Positions 1-8,877 of a DNA stretch of 64,000 nt are shown here, one piece after another (position 1 is the first letter of the stretch; each line of letters starts with the position of its first letter). A program made the translations under genes and the position numbers. Below the pieces are notes generated by a model that did not search any database, was not told the origin of the DNA, and worked only from the letters and a program-made list of their open reading frames with translations. Source of the DNA: Nocardia sp. NRRL S-836. GTDB lineage: Bacteria; Actinomycetota; Actinomycetes; Mycobacteriales; Pseudonocardiaceae. The stretch spans positions 202,965 through 266,964 of the forward strand of contig NZ_LGDY01000125.1 in assembly GCF_001279525.1 (NCBI RefSeq), given 5' to 3'.

Positions 1-579
1 GCGCAACGCCGTGAGCGTCAGGGCCTGGCCCGGCGGCTGGTGTCGCACGTGCTGGACGGCGGTGTGTCGACGTTGTTCGCGACGGCGATGGGCCGTCCGC
101 TGTACGAGCAGCTCGGCTTCCACGCCGTCGGCTTCACCGACATCCACGCCGGTGAGCTGACCGCACCGATGCCGAACACGTCGCGCATCGCGACGCGTGC
201 CGACCTCGACGAGCTCGTCGCGCTGGACATCGAGGTCACGGGCATCACGCGGCCGTTCCTGTGGGAGTGGCTGCTCGCCAGGGGGACGGTCCGGATCTCG
301 GCGCACGGCGTGGCGGGTTCGTGGCAGGCCGGGCCGGAGCGGCTGCTGATCGGCCCGGTCCTCGCCGGCACGCCGCGCGACGCCTGCGACCTGATCGCGG
401 ACTGCGCTGCCGGGTCGCGCGGCGTGCGCGTCGACGTGCACGACCCCGAGGTCGTCGCGTTCGTGCGGGCGCACGGGCTGGAGTCGTGGGGCGAGTGCAC
501 CTGGATGGTCATGGGCGCGGACCGGCTGCCCGGTGACCGCGCCCGCTACCACGCTCCGCTGCTGCAGGCGCTGGGTTAG
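1..579 (+). CDS. GNAT-family N-acetyltransferase, 5' end outside the window
   Basis: The open frame runs in from base 1 with no start codon of its own. Its first residues, RRERQGLARRLV, resemble the acetyl-CoA pyrophosphate-binding loop (R-x-x-G-x-A) of GNAT acetyltransferases, and PLYEQLGFHAVG is the usual beta6/beta7 end of that fold. A further stretch of about 150 residues follows, as in two-domain GNAT proteins. An internal GTG lies at 40, but starting there would delete the CoA loop, so the gene is called partial. The substrate cannot be told. It converges on the HIT gene with a 4-base overlap. Confidence 0.75.
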   Translation, partial: AQRRERQGLARRLVSHVLDGGVSTLFATAMGRPLYEQLGFHAVGFTDIHAGELTAPMPNTSRIATRADLDELVALDIEVTGITRPFLWEWLLARGTVRISAHGVAGSWQAGPERLLIGPVLAGTPRDACDLIADCAAGSRGVRVDVHDPEVVAFVRAHGLESWGECTWMVMGADRLPGDRARYHAPLLQALG

Positions 580-893
580 AGCCGTTTGCCGCCGAGCAGG
601 TGCAGGTGGGCGTGGAACACCTCCTGGCCGCCGTCGGGTCCGGTGTTGAACTGCAGCCGGTAGCCGCTCTCGGCCACGCCCTCGGCGTCGGCGACCTCCT
701 TCGCGGCGGCGAAGAGGTCGCCGAGCTGGTCGCGGTCGAGCGCCACGGCGTGCGGCACGTGTTCGCGCGGGATGAGCAGCACGTGCACCGGTGCCTTGGG
801 GTGGATGTCGCGGAACGCCAGCGTCGTCGCGGTCTCGTGCACGACGGTCGCCGGGATCTCGCCTTCGACGATGCTGCAGAACAGACAGGCCAT
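576..893 (-). CDS. HIT family nucleotide-binding hydrolase
   Basis: This 105-residue protein has the two hallmarks of the HIT/HINT family: an N-terminal CLFCSI segment with zinc-type cysteines, and the C-terminal triad HAHLHLL (residues 95-101), whose histidines carry out nucleotidyl transfer on purine nucleoside phosphoramidates or dinucleotides. The length is normal for a HINT-type protein. The start is the ATG at 893. The frame also runs open far upstream through the neighbouring genes, but only this part has family sequence. The physiological substrate is unknown. Confidence 0.9.
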   Translation of the reverse strand: MACLFCSIVEGEIPATVVHETATTLAFRDIHPKAPVHVLLIPREHVPHAVALDRDQLGDLFAAAKEVADAEGVAESGYRLQFNTGPDGGQEVFHAHLHLLGGKRL

Positions 894-904
894 GCGCCCA
901 CACG

Positions 905-1495
905 CTAGGCGAAAACGGTGTCCAGGTGGTGGTCGACCGCCTCGGTCAGGTCGTCGGCGGTGAGCTCGTCCGGTCCGAGCTGGTGGTGGATGTTGAGGCC
1001 GTCGACCAGTGCGATGAACCGCCGGGCCGCCTTCAGCGGCACGACCCCGGCACGCAGCTCGCCGGCCTCGTGCGCGGCGGCGAACACCCGTGCGACCTCG
1101 TCGTAGAGCCGGCGTGTGCCGTAGCGCTCCAGCTCGTGCAGCGACGGTTCCACCATGGCGCGCGGCAGGAACGCCAGCAGCACCGCCGCCTCGACCCGCC
1201 GATCGTCGTCGAGTGCGAGCACCTCGTGCGCGATCGCCCGCACCAGCTCGCGGTTGCCCAGGGTGCTGTCGATCTGCTCGAACCGCGCGAGGAACCGCCG
1301 GTAGGCGAGCTCCATCGCGAAGCCCAGCAACGCGTCCTGCGTCGGGAAGTAGTGGCGCAGCGAGCCGCTGGACCACCCGGACTCGGCCGCTACGGCCCGC
1401 ACGGACGCGTGGTCGATCCCGTCGCGTCGCACGATGCGCCACACGGCCTCGGCCAGTTCGCGGCGGCGTTGCTCGTGGTCGACAACCTTCGGCAC
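905..1495 (-). CDS. TetR-family transcriptional repressor
   Basis: A 196-residue protein with an N-terminal helix-turn-helix of TetR type (residues about 15-60; SVRAVAAESGWSSGSLRHYFPTQDALL) and a helical ligand-binding C-terminal domain resembling the BetI group. It starts with GTG at 1495. It lies 9 bases downstream of the alpha/beta hydrolase gene on the same strand, so the two are probably co-transcribed and the regulator may control that enzyme. The ligand is unknown. Confidence 0.85.
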   Translation of the reverse strand: MPKVVDHEQRRRELAEAVWRIVRRDGIDHASVRAVAAESGWSSGSLRHYFPTQDALLGFAMELAYRRFLARFEQIDSTLGNRELVRAIAHEVLALDDDRRVEAAVLLAFLPRAMVEPSLHELERYGTRRLYDEVARVFAAAHEAGELRAGVVPLKAARRFIALVDGLNIHHQLGPDELTADDLTEAVDHHLDTVFA

Positions 1496-1504
1496 CGGCC
1501 CTTT

Positions 1505-2161
1505 CTAGCAGCCGCGCGCAAGCCGGACGACCGCCTCCTCGCACCGCTGCCAGGCGGCCGTTCCCGGTGTGATCACGTCCATGTGCCCGGTGCCCTCGAC
1601 CACGACGAGCTCCGCCTGCGGTTCGGCGGCGCAGAACCCGACGCTCTGCTCGACCGGCACGTCCTCGTCCTGGTCGCCGTGCACGCAGATCACCGGTTTG
1701 CCGATCGGCACCAGCGCCGCCGGCGACGCTTGCGCGAACTGCTCCTCGGTGCACAGCTCCAGCGCTCGCGCGGTGATGTGCTTGGTGAAGTCGAGCACCG
1801 CGGCCTGCGCGACCGCCCCGACCACACGCTCGCTGTGCTTGGCCGCCCACACGGCGAGATGCCCGCCCGCACTGTGCCCCAGCGTCACAACCGGCCCGAT
1901 GTCCACGGCCTCGATCGCGGCCAGCACGTCCTGCCCGGTGGCCGGCCACCCACCGCCACCCCCAAGGCGACGATATTCGACGTTCCACACAGCAAACCCG
2001 GCCCACACCAGTTCGCGAGCCAACGGCCGCCCGAGTTCCAGCCCGTACCGCTGCTGCCAAAAACCACCGTGGATGACGACAACGCCACCCTCCGCAGCCC
2101 TTTCAGGAACAAACAACTCGCCGAACTGACTCTCGTGCTCACCGTAAGCAATCCGCTGCAC
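1505..2161 (-). CDS. alpha/beta hydrolase, kynurenine formamidase-like
   Basis: A 218-residue serine hydrolase. It shows the oxyanion motif HGGFW (about residue 33), the nucleophile elbow GHSAGG (about 97) and a C-terminal GTGHMD carrying the probable catalytic histidine. The HGGFW form is typical of arylformamidase or small esterases of the BD-FAE type. I placed the start at GTG 2161 because TAGCGT lies six bases upstream, giving a leaderless transcript; a TTG at 2167 would add two residues. The gene heads a two-gene unit with the TetR regulator. The substrate is inferred only from family resemblance. Confidence 0.75.
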   Translation of the reverse strand: MQRIAYGEHESQFGELFVPERAAEGGVVVIHGGFWQQRYGLELGRPLARELVWAGFAVWNVEYRRLGGGGGWPATGQDVLAAIEAVDIGPVVTLGHSAGGHLAVWAAKHSERVVGAVAQAAVLDFTKHITARALELCTEEQFAQASPAALVPIGKPVICVHGDQDEDVPVEQSVGFCAAEPQAELVVVEGTGHMDVITPGTAAWQRCEEAVVRLARGC

Positions 2162-2167
2162 CCCCAA

Positions 2168-2173
2168 ACGCTA
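2168..2173 (-). promoter_or_regulatory. -10 element of a leaderless promoter
   Basis: TAGCGT on the minus strand lies six bases before the GTG start of the hydrolase gene, and no Shine-Dalgarno sequence is present. This matches the actinobacterial TANNNT leaderless arrangement. Confidence 0.55.
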
Positions 2174-2242
2174 CCCACTCATTCCCGGCCACCTCAAAGA
2201 CGACTCACAAAATGACCCGCGACATTGGCCGCAGACAGCCCG

Positions 2243-2458
2243 GGCCGATGCGCCCCGACGCCAAGCCGAGCCAGGCAGGTTGATTGGACCGCGACGCCGA
2301 AGGCGAGCCGGTCAATCCCCCAGGCATTGGCCGCGATGCCAAAGGCGAGCCCGGCGGGGTGGATGGGCCGCGACGCCGAAGGCGAGCCAGGCGGGGTGGA
2401 TGGGCCGCGACGCCGAAGGCGAGCCGGGTCTGATGGGCCGCGACGCCGAAGGCGAGCC
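2243..2458. repeat. imperfect tandem repeat array in a 640-base gene-free gap
   Basis: Between the hydrolase and rsmE (2162-2814) I see no credible gene. The gap holds five copies of a 23-base unit at 2287, 2329, 2366, 2403 and 2436, plus a degenerate copy near 2243. The core is GACGCCGAAGGCGAGCC, which contains the small dyad CGCC-GAA-GGCG. Spacers between unit starts are 42, 37, 37 and 33 bases and often read GGGGTGGAT. Frames through it code for repetitive Arg/Gly/Pro text on both strands, which looks like a by-product of the repeats. Confidence 0.8.
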
Positions 2459-2495
2459 GGCCGGGGGTCCGGGGGCGCTAGCCGCCCGGCTGGGG

Positions 2496-2516
2496 TTTGG
2501 GGGCTCGGCCCCCAAA
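2496..2516. repeat. G/C-rich hairpin just after the repeat array
   Basis: TTTGGGGG (2496-2503) and CCCCCAAA (2509-2516) form an 8-bp perfect stem with a 5-base loop, followed by more A residues on the plus strand. The rest of the gap to 2814 contains further GC-rich imperfect repeats (GAGGCGCC family) and an AT-richer stretch near 2680-2815, with no gene. Confidence 0.6.
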
Positions 2517-2814
2517 AAACAGCCACCTCGCGACCGCTGGCGAGGCGCCAAAGGCGCCGAAGCAGCACAAGCCAGAGGCGAGGTGGAGGCGCCTCGCGGT
2601 CCGAAGCCTGGGGGTCGCTTCGCCGCGAGGCGCCGACGCCGGACCGAGGGGGGAGGTGTCCGGCGAGTCTGTGGGCAGAAGGGCCTAATCGTCTACTCCG
2701 TTTCCGGATAGACCAATCGTCCCCTCTGCGGACTAGGGTAACCCCGGATCCTGCGATTCGCTACAGCTCTCTTCGAGCCAATCCATCCGGTGTTCCTCTT
2801 TCGAGTGATCGGGG

Positions 2815-3546
2815 TCACCACCGCGCGGTGAGTACCCCGATGGCACCGAGAGCAACCGCACCGGCGGTAGATGCACGCAGGACGGTTGGGCCCAATCGGA
2901 CCACGCGTGCACCCGAAGATCGCAACGCGTCGAGCTCGTCGGGTGAGATTCCGCCTTCTGGACCGACGACGAGCAGCACGTCTCCGGTTTCGGGCAGTGG
3001 TACGTCGGACAGGCGTTCTGCGGCGCTTTCGTGCAACACGAGCGTCAGTGCCGCGGACGACACGCGCTGCGCCAGTTGCGCGGTGGTGACGGGGTGGTCG
3101 ACGGACGGCACGCGTGCGCGGCGGGCTTGTTTGGCTGCTTCGCGGACGGTGGAGCGCCAGCGTCCCAGCGCTTTGTCGCCGCGGGGGCCGTCTTCCCACT
3201 TGGCCACGCACCGCGCGGCACGCCACGGCACCACTTCGTCGACGCCGGCTTCGGTGGCGAGCTCGACGGCGAGCTCGCCGCGGTCGCCCTTCACGAGGGC
3301 TTGGGCGAGGACGACGCGGGGGGACGGCTCGGGTTCGGTCCAGCGTTCGGCGACGCGCAGGGACAGCGCGTCGCGTTCCACGGCCACGACCACGCACCGG
3401 ACCTGGGTGCCGGAGCCGTCGGACAGCACGAGCTCCTCGTCCACGCGCAGGCGTTTCACGGTGGCCGCGTGCCGGCCCTCGGGGCCGTCCAGGACGAACG
3501 ACTCACCCGAGGGCAGCGCGAGGACGAGGAAGACCGGCAGGGTCAC
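2815..3546 (-). CDS. rsmE: 16S rRNA (uracil-1498-N3)-methyltransferase RsmE
   Basis: A 243-residue SPOUT-class methyltransferase. The N-terminal PUA-like part ([19 protein letters not shown]) precedes the knotted SAM-binding domain, which shows [13 protein letters not shown] (about 190-203) and the C-terminal knot [17 protein letters not shown]. Both are diagnostic for RsmE, which modifies U1498 in the ribosomal decoding centre. The GTG start at 3546 overlaps the dnaJ stop codon by four bases, so the two genes are translationally coupled. The order hrcA-dnaJ-rsmE is conserved in actinobacteria. Confidence 0.95.
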   Translation of the reverse strand: MTLPVFLVLALPSGESFVLDGPEGRHAATVKRLRVDEELVLSDGSGTQVRCVVVAVERDALSLRVAERWTEPEPSPRVVLAQALVKGDRGELAVELATEAGVDEVVPWRAARCVAKWEDGPRGDKALGRWRSTVREAAKQARRARVPSVDHPVTTAQLAQRVSSAALTLVLHESAAERLSDVPLPETGDVLLVVGPEGGISPDELDALRSSGARVVRLGPTVLRASTAGAVALGAIGVLTARW

Positions 3547-4709
3547 CGGTTGCCGCGCGAGGAGCGGAGGCGGGAGAACAGGCCTCCGCCGCCCTTGCCG
3601 TTGTGCGACAACGAGGGTTCGCTCTCGCCGCGCAGGTCGGCCAGGTCGCGCAGCAGCGTGGCCTGGGCCGCGTCGAGCTTGGTGGGCACCACGACGTCGA
3701 GGTGCACGTGCAGGTCGCCGCGGCCGTCGACGCGGCCGGTGGAGCGCAGCTTCGGCATGCCGCGGCCGGTGAGCACGAGCTGGGTGTTCGGCTGGGTGCC
3801 GGGGTCGATCTGCAGCTCCTCCTCGCCGTCGAGCGTCTTGAACGGCAGCGTGGCGCCCAGTGCGGCGGTCGTCATCGGGATCTGCACGACGCAGTGCAGG
3901 TCGGCGCCGTCGCGTTCGAAGATGTCGTGCGGGTGTTCCTCGACCTCGACGTAGAGGTCGCCGGCCGGGCCGCCGCCGGGGCCGACCTCGCCCTGGCCCG
4001 CGAGGCGCACGCGCATGCCCTCGGCGACACCGGCGGGGATGTTGACCGAGATGGTGCGGCGCGAGCGGGTGCGGCCGTCACCGGCGCACTGCTGGCACGG
4101 GTCGGGGATGACCTCGCCGAAGCCGCGGCAGACCGGGCAGGGGCGGGACGTGACGACCTGGCCGAGGAACGAGCGCTGCACGGACTGGACCTCGCCGCGG
4201 CCGTTGCAGGTGTCGCAGCGGATCGGCTTGGAGTCGCCCGCGGTGCCGGCGCCGTGGCAGCGGTCGCAGAGGATCGCGGTGTCGACGGTCAGCTCGCGGG
4301 TGACGCCGGCGGCGCACTCCTCCAGCGTCATGTCGAGGCGGATCAGCGCGTCGGAGCCCGGCTGCACGCGGCTGCGCGGTCCGCGGCCACCACCGGTGGA
4401 GGCGCCGAAGAACGCGTCCATGATGTCGCCGAGGCCGAAGCCCGCGAACGGGTCGCCGCCACCGCGGCCACCACCGGAGTCGAGCGGGTCGCCGCCGAGG
4501 TCGACGACGCGGCGCTTCTCGGGGTTCGACAACACCTCGTAGGCGGCCGTGACCTCCTTGAAGCGGGCCTCCTCGTTGGGATTGACGTCCGGGTGCAGCT
4601 GCCTGGCGAGCTTGCGATAGGCGCGCTTGATCTCATCCTGTGTCGCGCTCTGCGCAACACCGAGGATGCCGTAGTAATCCCTGGCCACCTTGTTCGCTTT
4701 CGTGTTCAT
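3543..4709 (-). CDS. dnaJ: chaperone DnaJ (type I, DnaJ2 position)
   Basis: 388 residues with all type-I DnaJ parts in order: J domain with the HPD motif (QLHPDVN, about residue 38), a Gly/Phe-rich linker ([17 protein letters not shown]), four zinc-finger CxxCxGxG repeats ([32 protein letters not shown], about 147-215) and the C-terminal substrate-binding domain. It stimulates the DnaK ATPase and presents unfolded clients. The ATG at 4709 is used; a GTG seven codons downstream (VARDYYGIL) would match many homologues and is an alternative. It lies 18 bases downstream of hrcA, in the usual actinobacterial heat-shock operon. Confidence 0.96.
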   Translation of the reverse strand: MNTKANKVARDYYGILGVAQSATQDEIKRAYRKLARQLHPDVNPNEEARFKEVTAAYEVLSNPEKRRVVDLGGDPLDSGGGRGGGDPFAGFGLGDIMDAFFGASTGGGRGPRSRVQPGSDALIRLDMTLEECAAGVTRELTVDTAILCDRCHGAGTAGDSKPIRCDTCNGRGEVQSVQRSFLGQVVTSRPCPVCRGFGEVIPDPCQQCAGDGRTRSRRTISVNIPAGVAEGMRVRLAGQGEVGPGGGPAGDLYVEVEEHPHDIFERDGADLHCVVQIPMTTAALGATLPFKTLDGEEELQIDPGTQPNTQLVLTGRGMPKLRSTGRVDGRGDLHVHLDVVVPTKLDAAQATLLRDLADLRGESEPSLSHNGKGGGGLFSRLRSSRGNR

Positions 4710-4727
4710 CTCAGCTGAAGTCCTGGT

Positions 4728-5750
4728 TCAACGACCGGTCAGGATCTCACCGACGTAGTTGGCGACCGCGCGGACGGCCGCCATGGTTCCCGGGTAGTCC
4801 ATGCGTGTGGGTCCGACGACGCCCAAGCCGCCCAGCGGGTTGTCGCGGCTGCCGTACCCGATGGACACCACGGACGTGCTGCGCATCTCGGCGGCCTCGT
4901 TCTCCTCGCCGATGTACACCATGACACGGCCGGGATCGCGCGAGGCGGCCAGGAGCTTGAGCACCACGACCTGTTCCTCCAGCGCCTCCAGCACCTGGCG
5001 CAGCGAGCCGGGGAAGTCCGCGACGTTGCGGGTGAGGTTCGCCGTGCCGCCGAGCACCAGCCGTTCCTCCGGGTGCTCGACGAGCGTCTCGATCAGCACC
5101 GTCGCGAGCCGCAGCATCGGGTCGCGCAGGTCCTGGCGGACCTCGTCGGGCAGTTCGGCGACCTTGGCGCTCGCGTCGGACAGGCGTTTGCCGGCCATCG
5201 CCTGGTTCAGCGACGAGCGCAGCTCGGCCACGTCCTGCTCGGTGACGACGTCGCCCATCTCGACGATGCGCTGGTCGACCCGGCCGGTGTCGGTGATCAG
5301 CACCAGCATCAGCCGGGCCGGTGTGATCGGCAGCACCTCGACGTGCCGCACCGCCGCACGTGACAGGGTCGGCACCTGGATCACCGCGACCTGCCGCGTG
5401 AGCTGGGCGAGCAGCCGCACGCTGCGGCGCATCACGTCGTCGAGGTCGAGTGCCCCGTCCAGGAAGCTGCGGATGGCCCGCCGCTCGGCCTGCGAGAGCG
5501 GCTTGACCTCGCTCAGCCGGTCGACGAAGAGGCGGTAGCCCTTGTCCGTCGGCACGCGGCCCGCGCTGGTGTGCGGCTGGGCGATGTAGCCCTCGTCCTC
5601 CAGCGCGGCCATGTCGTTGCGCACGGTCGCGCTCGACACACCCAGGTTGTGCCTCTCGACCAGGGCCTTGGACCCGACGGGCTCCTGGTTGGACACGTAG
5701 TCGGCGACGATGGCGCGCAGCACCTCGAACCGACGCTCATCGGAATTCAC
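4728..5750 (-). CDS. hrcA: heat-inducible transcription repressor HrcA
   Basis: 340 residues, normal for HrcA. The N-terminal winged helix ([24 protein letters not shown] and [18 protein letters not shown]) binds CIRCE operators at groE-type genes, and the C-terminal GAF-like and dimerisation parts end with [24 protein letters not shown], the signature of the family. The GTG start at 5750 has GGAGG eight bases upstream, and TAAACT near 5785 could be its -10 box. I looked for the CIRCE palindrome (TTAGCACTC/GAGTGCTAA) upstream and did not find it, so autoregulation is not evident. It heads the operon hrcA-dnaJ-rsmE. Confidence 0.96.
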   Translation of the reverse strand: MNSDERRFEVLRAIVADYVSNQEPVGSKALVERHNLGVSSATVRNDMAALEDEGYIAQPHTSAGRVPTDKGYRLFVDRLSEVKPLSQAERRAIRSFLDGALDLDDVMRRSVRLLAQLTRQVAVIQVPTLSRAAVRHVEVLPITPARLMLVLITDTGRVDQRIVEMGDVVTEQDVAELRSSLNQAMAGKRLSDASAKVAELPDEVRQDLRDPMLRLATVLIETLVEHPEERLVLGGTANLTRNVADFPGSLRQVLEALEEQVVVLKLLAASRDPGRVMVYIGEENEAAEMRSTSVVSIGYGSRDNPLGGLGVVGPTRMDYPGTMAAVRAVANYVGEILTGR

Positions 5751-5865
5751 CGCTGTTCACCTCCGTGTCCCTCTACTCCCGAGTTTACCCAGCCGATTTC
5801 CTGCGCGGTGCCCGCTCGGCGGACCTGCTCCAGCCGGGCTCAAGCGGATACCCGGCCAGGTCGGG

Positions 5866-5889
5866 CGATATCCAATATATGGGATATCG
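5866..5889. promoter_or_regulatory. near-perfect 24-bp palindrome, candidate operator
   Basis: CGATATCC (5866-5873) and GGATATCG (5882-5889) are exact inverted copies around AATATATG. Three of the four central base pairs also match, so only one pair of the 24 bp is mismatched. It is a sharp AT-rich island in GC-rich DNA between the divergent hrcA operon and the ten-gene sugar cluster, about 85 bp before the cluster's probable -10 box. A dimeric repressor or activator site is the obvious reading; the protein is unknown. Confidence 0.6.
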
Positions 5890-5971
5890 GGGAGGCGGCG
5901 GACGGGCAGCGGGAGCGGCAGTTCGGCGGCAGGACCGCCGCCGGACCCCCTCGGCGGGGCACCGGTCTCCC

Positions 5972-5977
5972 TAGCGT
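5972..5977 (+). promoter_or_regulatory. probable -10 box of the sugar-cluster operon
   Basis: TAGCGT preceded by C and followed seven bases later by a possible start of transcription near 5984. A G-run at 6000-6004 could serve as a ribosome binding site for the ATG at 6016. No good -35 element is visible, which would fit an activator-dependent promoter. Confidence 0.4.
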
Positions 5978-6015
5978 CGAGGTCACCTGCCGACGACACG
6001 GGGGCTTCGATCCAC

Positions 6016-6645
6016 ATGACTGTTCTGCTGGATTCCGCTGACCTGAACGACGTGTCCGCTGCCGCGGCGCTCGGCTTCGTCACCGGTGTCACGACGAACC
6101 CGACGCTGCTGCGGCAGGTCACCGACGACCCGCTCAAGCACGCGGCCGAACTGCTGGCCGCCACCGACTTCCCCGAGATCTACTACCAGCCGACCGGCGC
6201 GCACGGCGAGCTGTTCGACGAAGCGCTGCAGGCCTGGAAGCTCGCGCCGGAGCGCATCGTGCTCAAGGTGCCCGCGACTCCCGGCGGCGCCGTTCTGGCC
6301 GGGCAGCTCGTCCGCGAGGGCGTCGCCGTCTCGCTGACCGCGGCGCAGTCTCCGAACGCGATGATCATCGCCGAGGCGATCGGCGCGGCGAGCGTCATCC
6401 CGTACGTCGACCGCGCGTGGCGCGACCCGCGCATCGGCAACGACCTCGTGCGGCAGCTCAGCTCGCTGCGCCGCAAGAACACCCGCGTCGTCGCGGCGTC
6501 GGTGAAGAACGCCGGGCAGTTCACCCAGGCGTTCGCCGACGGCGCGGACGCGGTCACCGCACCGCTGAGCGTCCTCACCCAGGTGCTCGCCCACCCCGCC
6601 GCGCTGGAGGCAGAACAGGCCTTCGCCGGCGAGTACGGGGGCTGA
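6016..6645 (+). CDS. transaldolase / fructose-6-phosphate aldolase family protein
   Basis: 209 residues, the length of the short TalC/FSA transaldolases. The motifs are GVTTNPTLL near the N terminus, the Schiff-base lysine in IVLKVPAT (about residue 82) and VSLTAAQSPNAMIIAEA on a later barrel strand. Such enzymes cleave or form a C3-C4 bond by transferring a dihydroxyacetone unit between sugar phosphates. It is the first gene of the ten-gene operon, with three bases to the next gene. In this context it may build or trim an unusual sugar chain instead of serving the pentose phosphate pathway; that role is inference. I chose the ATG at 6016 because upstream codons lack family sequence. Confidence 0.85.
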   Translation: MTVLLDSADLNDVSAAAALGFVTGVTTNPTLLRQVTDDPLKHAAELLAATDFPEIYYQPTGAHGELFDEALQAWKLAPERIVLKVPATPGGAVLAGQLVREGVAVSLTAAQSPNAMIIAEAIGAASVIPYVDRAWRDPRIGNDLVRQLSSLRRKNTRVVAASVKNAGQFTQAFADGADAVTAPLSVLTQVLAHPAALEAEQAFAGEYGG

Positions 6646-6648
6646 GCC

Positions 6649-8877
6649 GTGTTCGAGGCGGTGCTCTTCGACATGGACGGGGTGCTGGTCGACACCGAGG
6701 CGTCGGTCGCCGACTTCTGGCAGGACCTGGCGCGTTCTCACGGTTTCGCGATCAGTGCGGAGGACCTGGACCGGCACGTGTACGGGCGCAGCGCGCTGCA
6801 CACGTTGCGCGAGCTGTTCCCGATGCTGCCGCCGGACCGCTACGACGAGGTCTACGACCTCATGCGGGTCGACAACGAGACACTGCACTACTCCACGATC
6901 CCCGGTGTCCTGCCGTTGCTCGGGTCGCTGCGCGCGGCCGGGACGCCGACCGCGCTGGTCACCGGCGCCGAGCCGTACAAGGCGACGGCGGTGCTCAAGC
7001 AGCTCGGGCTCCGCTTCGACGTCACGGTCACCGCGACCGACGTCGAGCACGGCAAACCCGACCCGGCCTGCTACGCGCTGGCCGCGCGGCGGCTCGGCGT
7101 GCCGGTCGAGCGGTGCGTCGTGTTCGAGGACGCCGTCAGCGGCATCACCTCGGCGGTCGCCGCGGGCGCCACGTGCGTCGCGCTGGCCCCGCCGCAGCGC
7201 GAGACCGACGTGCGGGAGGCGGGGGCGGCGGCGGTCGTCCGCGACTTCCGGGAGGTCTCGTTCAGCGGCACCGCGCTGCGCACGCCGGAGCGTGAGCTCC
7301 CGTTCGTGCCGAACGACCTGTTCGTGGAGCCGCGCGACCGCTGGGACGCGGCGGTCGCGGACACGCTCGTGGGGCGCGACGAGGTGCTCTACCGCTCGCA
7401 CCTGGTCGGCGCCGACCCCGCCCTGACCAGGGAGGGCGGCGGCAACTTCTCCGTCAAGGGCATCACGCCCGACGAGCACGGCGAGCCCACCACGGTGCTG
7501 TGGATGAGCTCGTGGGGCTGTGACGGCGCGGTGACCACACACGAGGACTTCCCGGTGCTGCGCCTGGACGCCCTGCTGCCGGCGCTCGACGGCGGGCCGA
7601 TGGACGAGCGCGAGATGGTCGAGCACCTGGTCGCGAGCGGCCTCACCGCCGACCAGAAGCGGCCGGGGATCGAGACGCTGACGCACGCGTTCATCCCGGC
7701 CAAGCACGTCGACCACTGCCACCCGGACGCGGTCATCGCGCTGACGTCGTTCCCCGGCGGCCGCGAGCACGCCGAGGAGGAGTTCGGCGAGGAGGCCATC
7801 TGGTTCGACTACCGGCAGTTCGACGTGGACGTGGCACGGGAGCTTGGCCGCAAGATCCGCGCGAACCCGAAGGCCCGGTTCGTGCTGCTGGCCAACCACG
7901 GCATCTTCACCTGGGCCGCCACGAGCGAGCAGTGCTACCGCAACTCGCTGGAGGCCGTCTCCCGGTCCACCGCAGCGCTGCGCCGCGCGATCACCCGGCC
8001 CGCCGACCTCGGCGGCCAGGTCGTCGCACCGGCGCAGAACGCGGAGGACGTGCTCGTCGAGGTGCTCCCGGTGCTGCGCAAGGCGCTGGACGGCGCGATC
8101 CTGCACGTCGACCGCAGCGAGCAGGCGGTCGCGTTCGCCTCGTCGGCACGGGGCCCCGAGCTGAGCCAGGCCGGGCCCGGCTGTCCCGACCACGTCGTCA
8201 CCGCCGGGCACCGGCCGCTCGTGCTCGCGCCCGGCGAGTCCATGGTGGACGGCATCGAACGCCACCGCGAGTGGTATGACGCCGCGTTCGAGCGGTACAT
8301 CTCCTTCCCCACCGCCAAACGGACCGGCGCACCGCACGTGGTCGTGCTGCCGGGGATCGGCGTGGTCTCCTCCGGCCCGGACGCGGCGAAGGCACGGCTG
8401 TGCGCCGACCACTTCGGACAGACGATGACGGTCATCCGCGCCGCCGACGCGGCCGGCGGCTACGTCACGCTCACCGAGCAGCAGAGCATCGCCGACGAGT
8501 ACTGGCCGCTGATCCGGATGAAGCCGCAGCTCGTCCCCCGCGACGGCCGGCTCGCGGGCAAGGTCGTGCTGGTCACCGGCCTGGACGACGACGTCGCCAT
8601 CGGCCTCGCGGAACGGCTCACCGCCGCCGCCGCGCACGTCGCCATCGCGGGCCGCGACCACGCCCGGATCGCCGCGGCGGTCGAGGACATCCAGAAGCAG
8701 CAGGGCGAACGGCGCGCGGTCGCGTTGCCGGGCAACGACCCCGAGCGCGAGGCGGTGCTGGCGTACGGCGGTTTCGACGTCGTCGTCGACACCGGGACCG
8801 ACCCCGAGGCACTCGCCCACGCAGTTCTTTCCGCATCGACACCACTTCCGGCAACGCACGACAGGCAGGAGGCCTGA
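6649..8877 (+). CDS. HAD phosphatase - class II aldolase - truncated SDR fusion protein
   Basis: 742 residues with three parts. Residues 1-210 are a HAD-IA phosphatase or phosphomutase: nucleophile motif FDMDGVLVDTE, motif II ALVTGA, HGKPDP and the acid motif FEDAVSGI. Residues about 215-630 match class II aldolases of the rhamnulose-1-phosphate type, with metal histidines in HVDHCHPDAV and LLANHGIF. Residues 635-735 begin like the Rossmann half of the dehydrogenase fused to such aldolases (LAGKVVLVTG), but the glycine motif has become TGLDDDVAIG and the catalytic Tyr/Lys half is missing, so it is probably a non-catalytic remnant. A GTG start at 6649 and an ATGA overlap with the next gene show tight coupling. 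Confidence 0.8.
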   Translation: MFEAVLFDMDGVLVDTEASVADFWQDLARSHGFAISAEDLDRHVYGRSALHTLRELFPMLPPDRYDEVYDLMRVDNETLHYSTIPGVLPLLGSLRAAGTPTALVTGAEPYKATAVLKQLGLRFDVTVTATDVEHGKPDPACYALAARRLGVPVERCVVFEDAVSGITSAVAAGATCVALAPPQRETDVREAGAAAVVRDFREVSFSGTALRTPERELPFVPNDLFVEPRDRWDAAVADTLVGRDEVLYRSHLVGADPALTREGGGNFSVKGITPDEHGEPTTVLWMSSWGCDGAVTTHEDFPVLRLDALLPALDGGPMDEREMVEHLVASGLTADQKRPGIETLTHAFIPAKHVDHCHPDAVIALTSFPGGREHAEEEFGEEAIWFDYRQFDVDVARELGRKIRANPKARFVLLANHGIFTWAATSEQCYRNSLEAVSRSTAALRRAITRPADLGGQVVAPAQNAEDVLVEVLPVLRKALDGAILHVDRSEQAVAFASSARGPELSQAGPGCPDHVVTAGHRPLVLAPGESMVDGIERHREWYDAAFERYISFPTAKRTGAPHVVVLPGIGVVSSGPDAAKARLCADHFGQTMTVIRAADAAGGYVTLTEQQSIADEYWPLIRMKPQLVPRDGRLAGKVVLVTGLDDDVAIGLAERLTAAAAHVAIAGRDHARIAAAVEDIQKQQGERRAVALPGNDPEREAVLAYGGFDVVVDTGTDPEALAHAVLSASTPLPATHDRQEA

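Noticed and set aside
2243..2458. Possible CRISPR array
   Set aside because: Spacers are short, irregular and similar to each other, and no cas gene is present.
2225..3772. Long plus-strand frame across the repeat array and rsmE
   Set aside because: It is antisense to a clear rsmE gene, and its first part is only translated repeat DNA.
5751..5866. CIRCE operator upstream of hrcA
   Set aside because: The TTAGCACTC/GAGTGCTAA palindrome is not found there.
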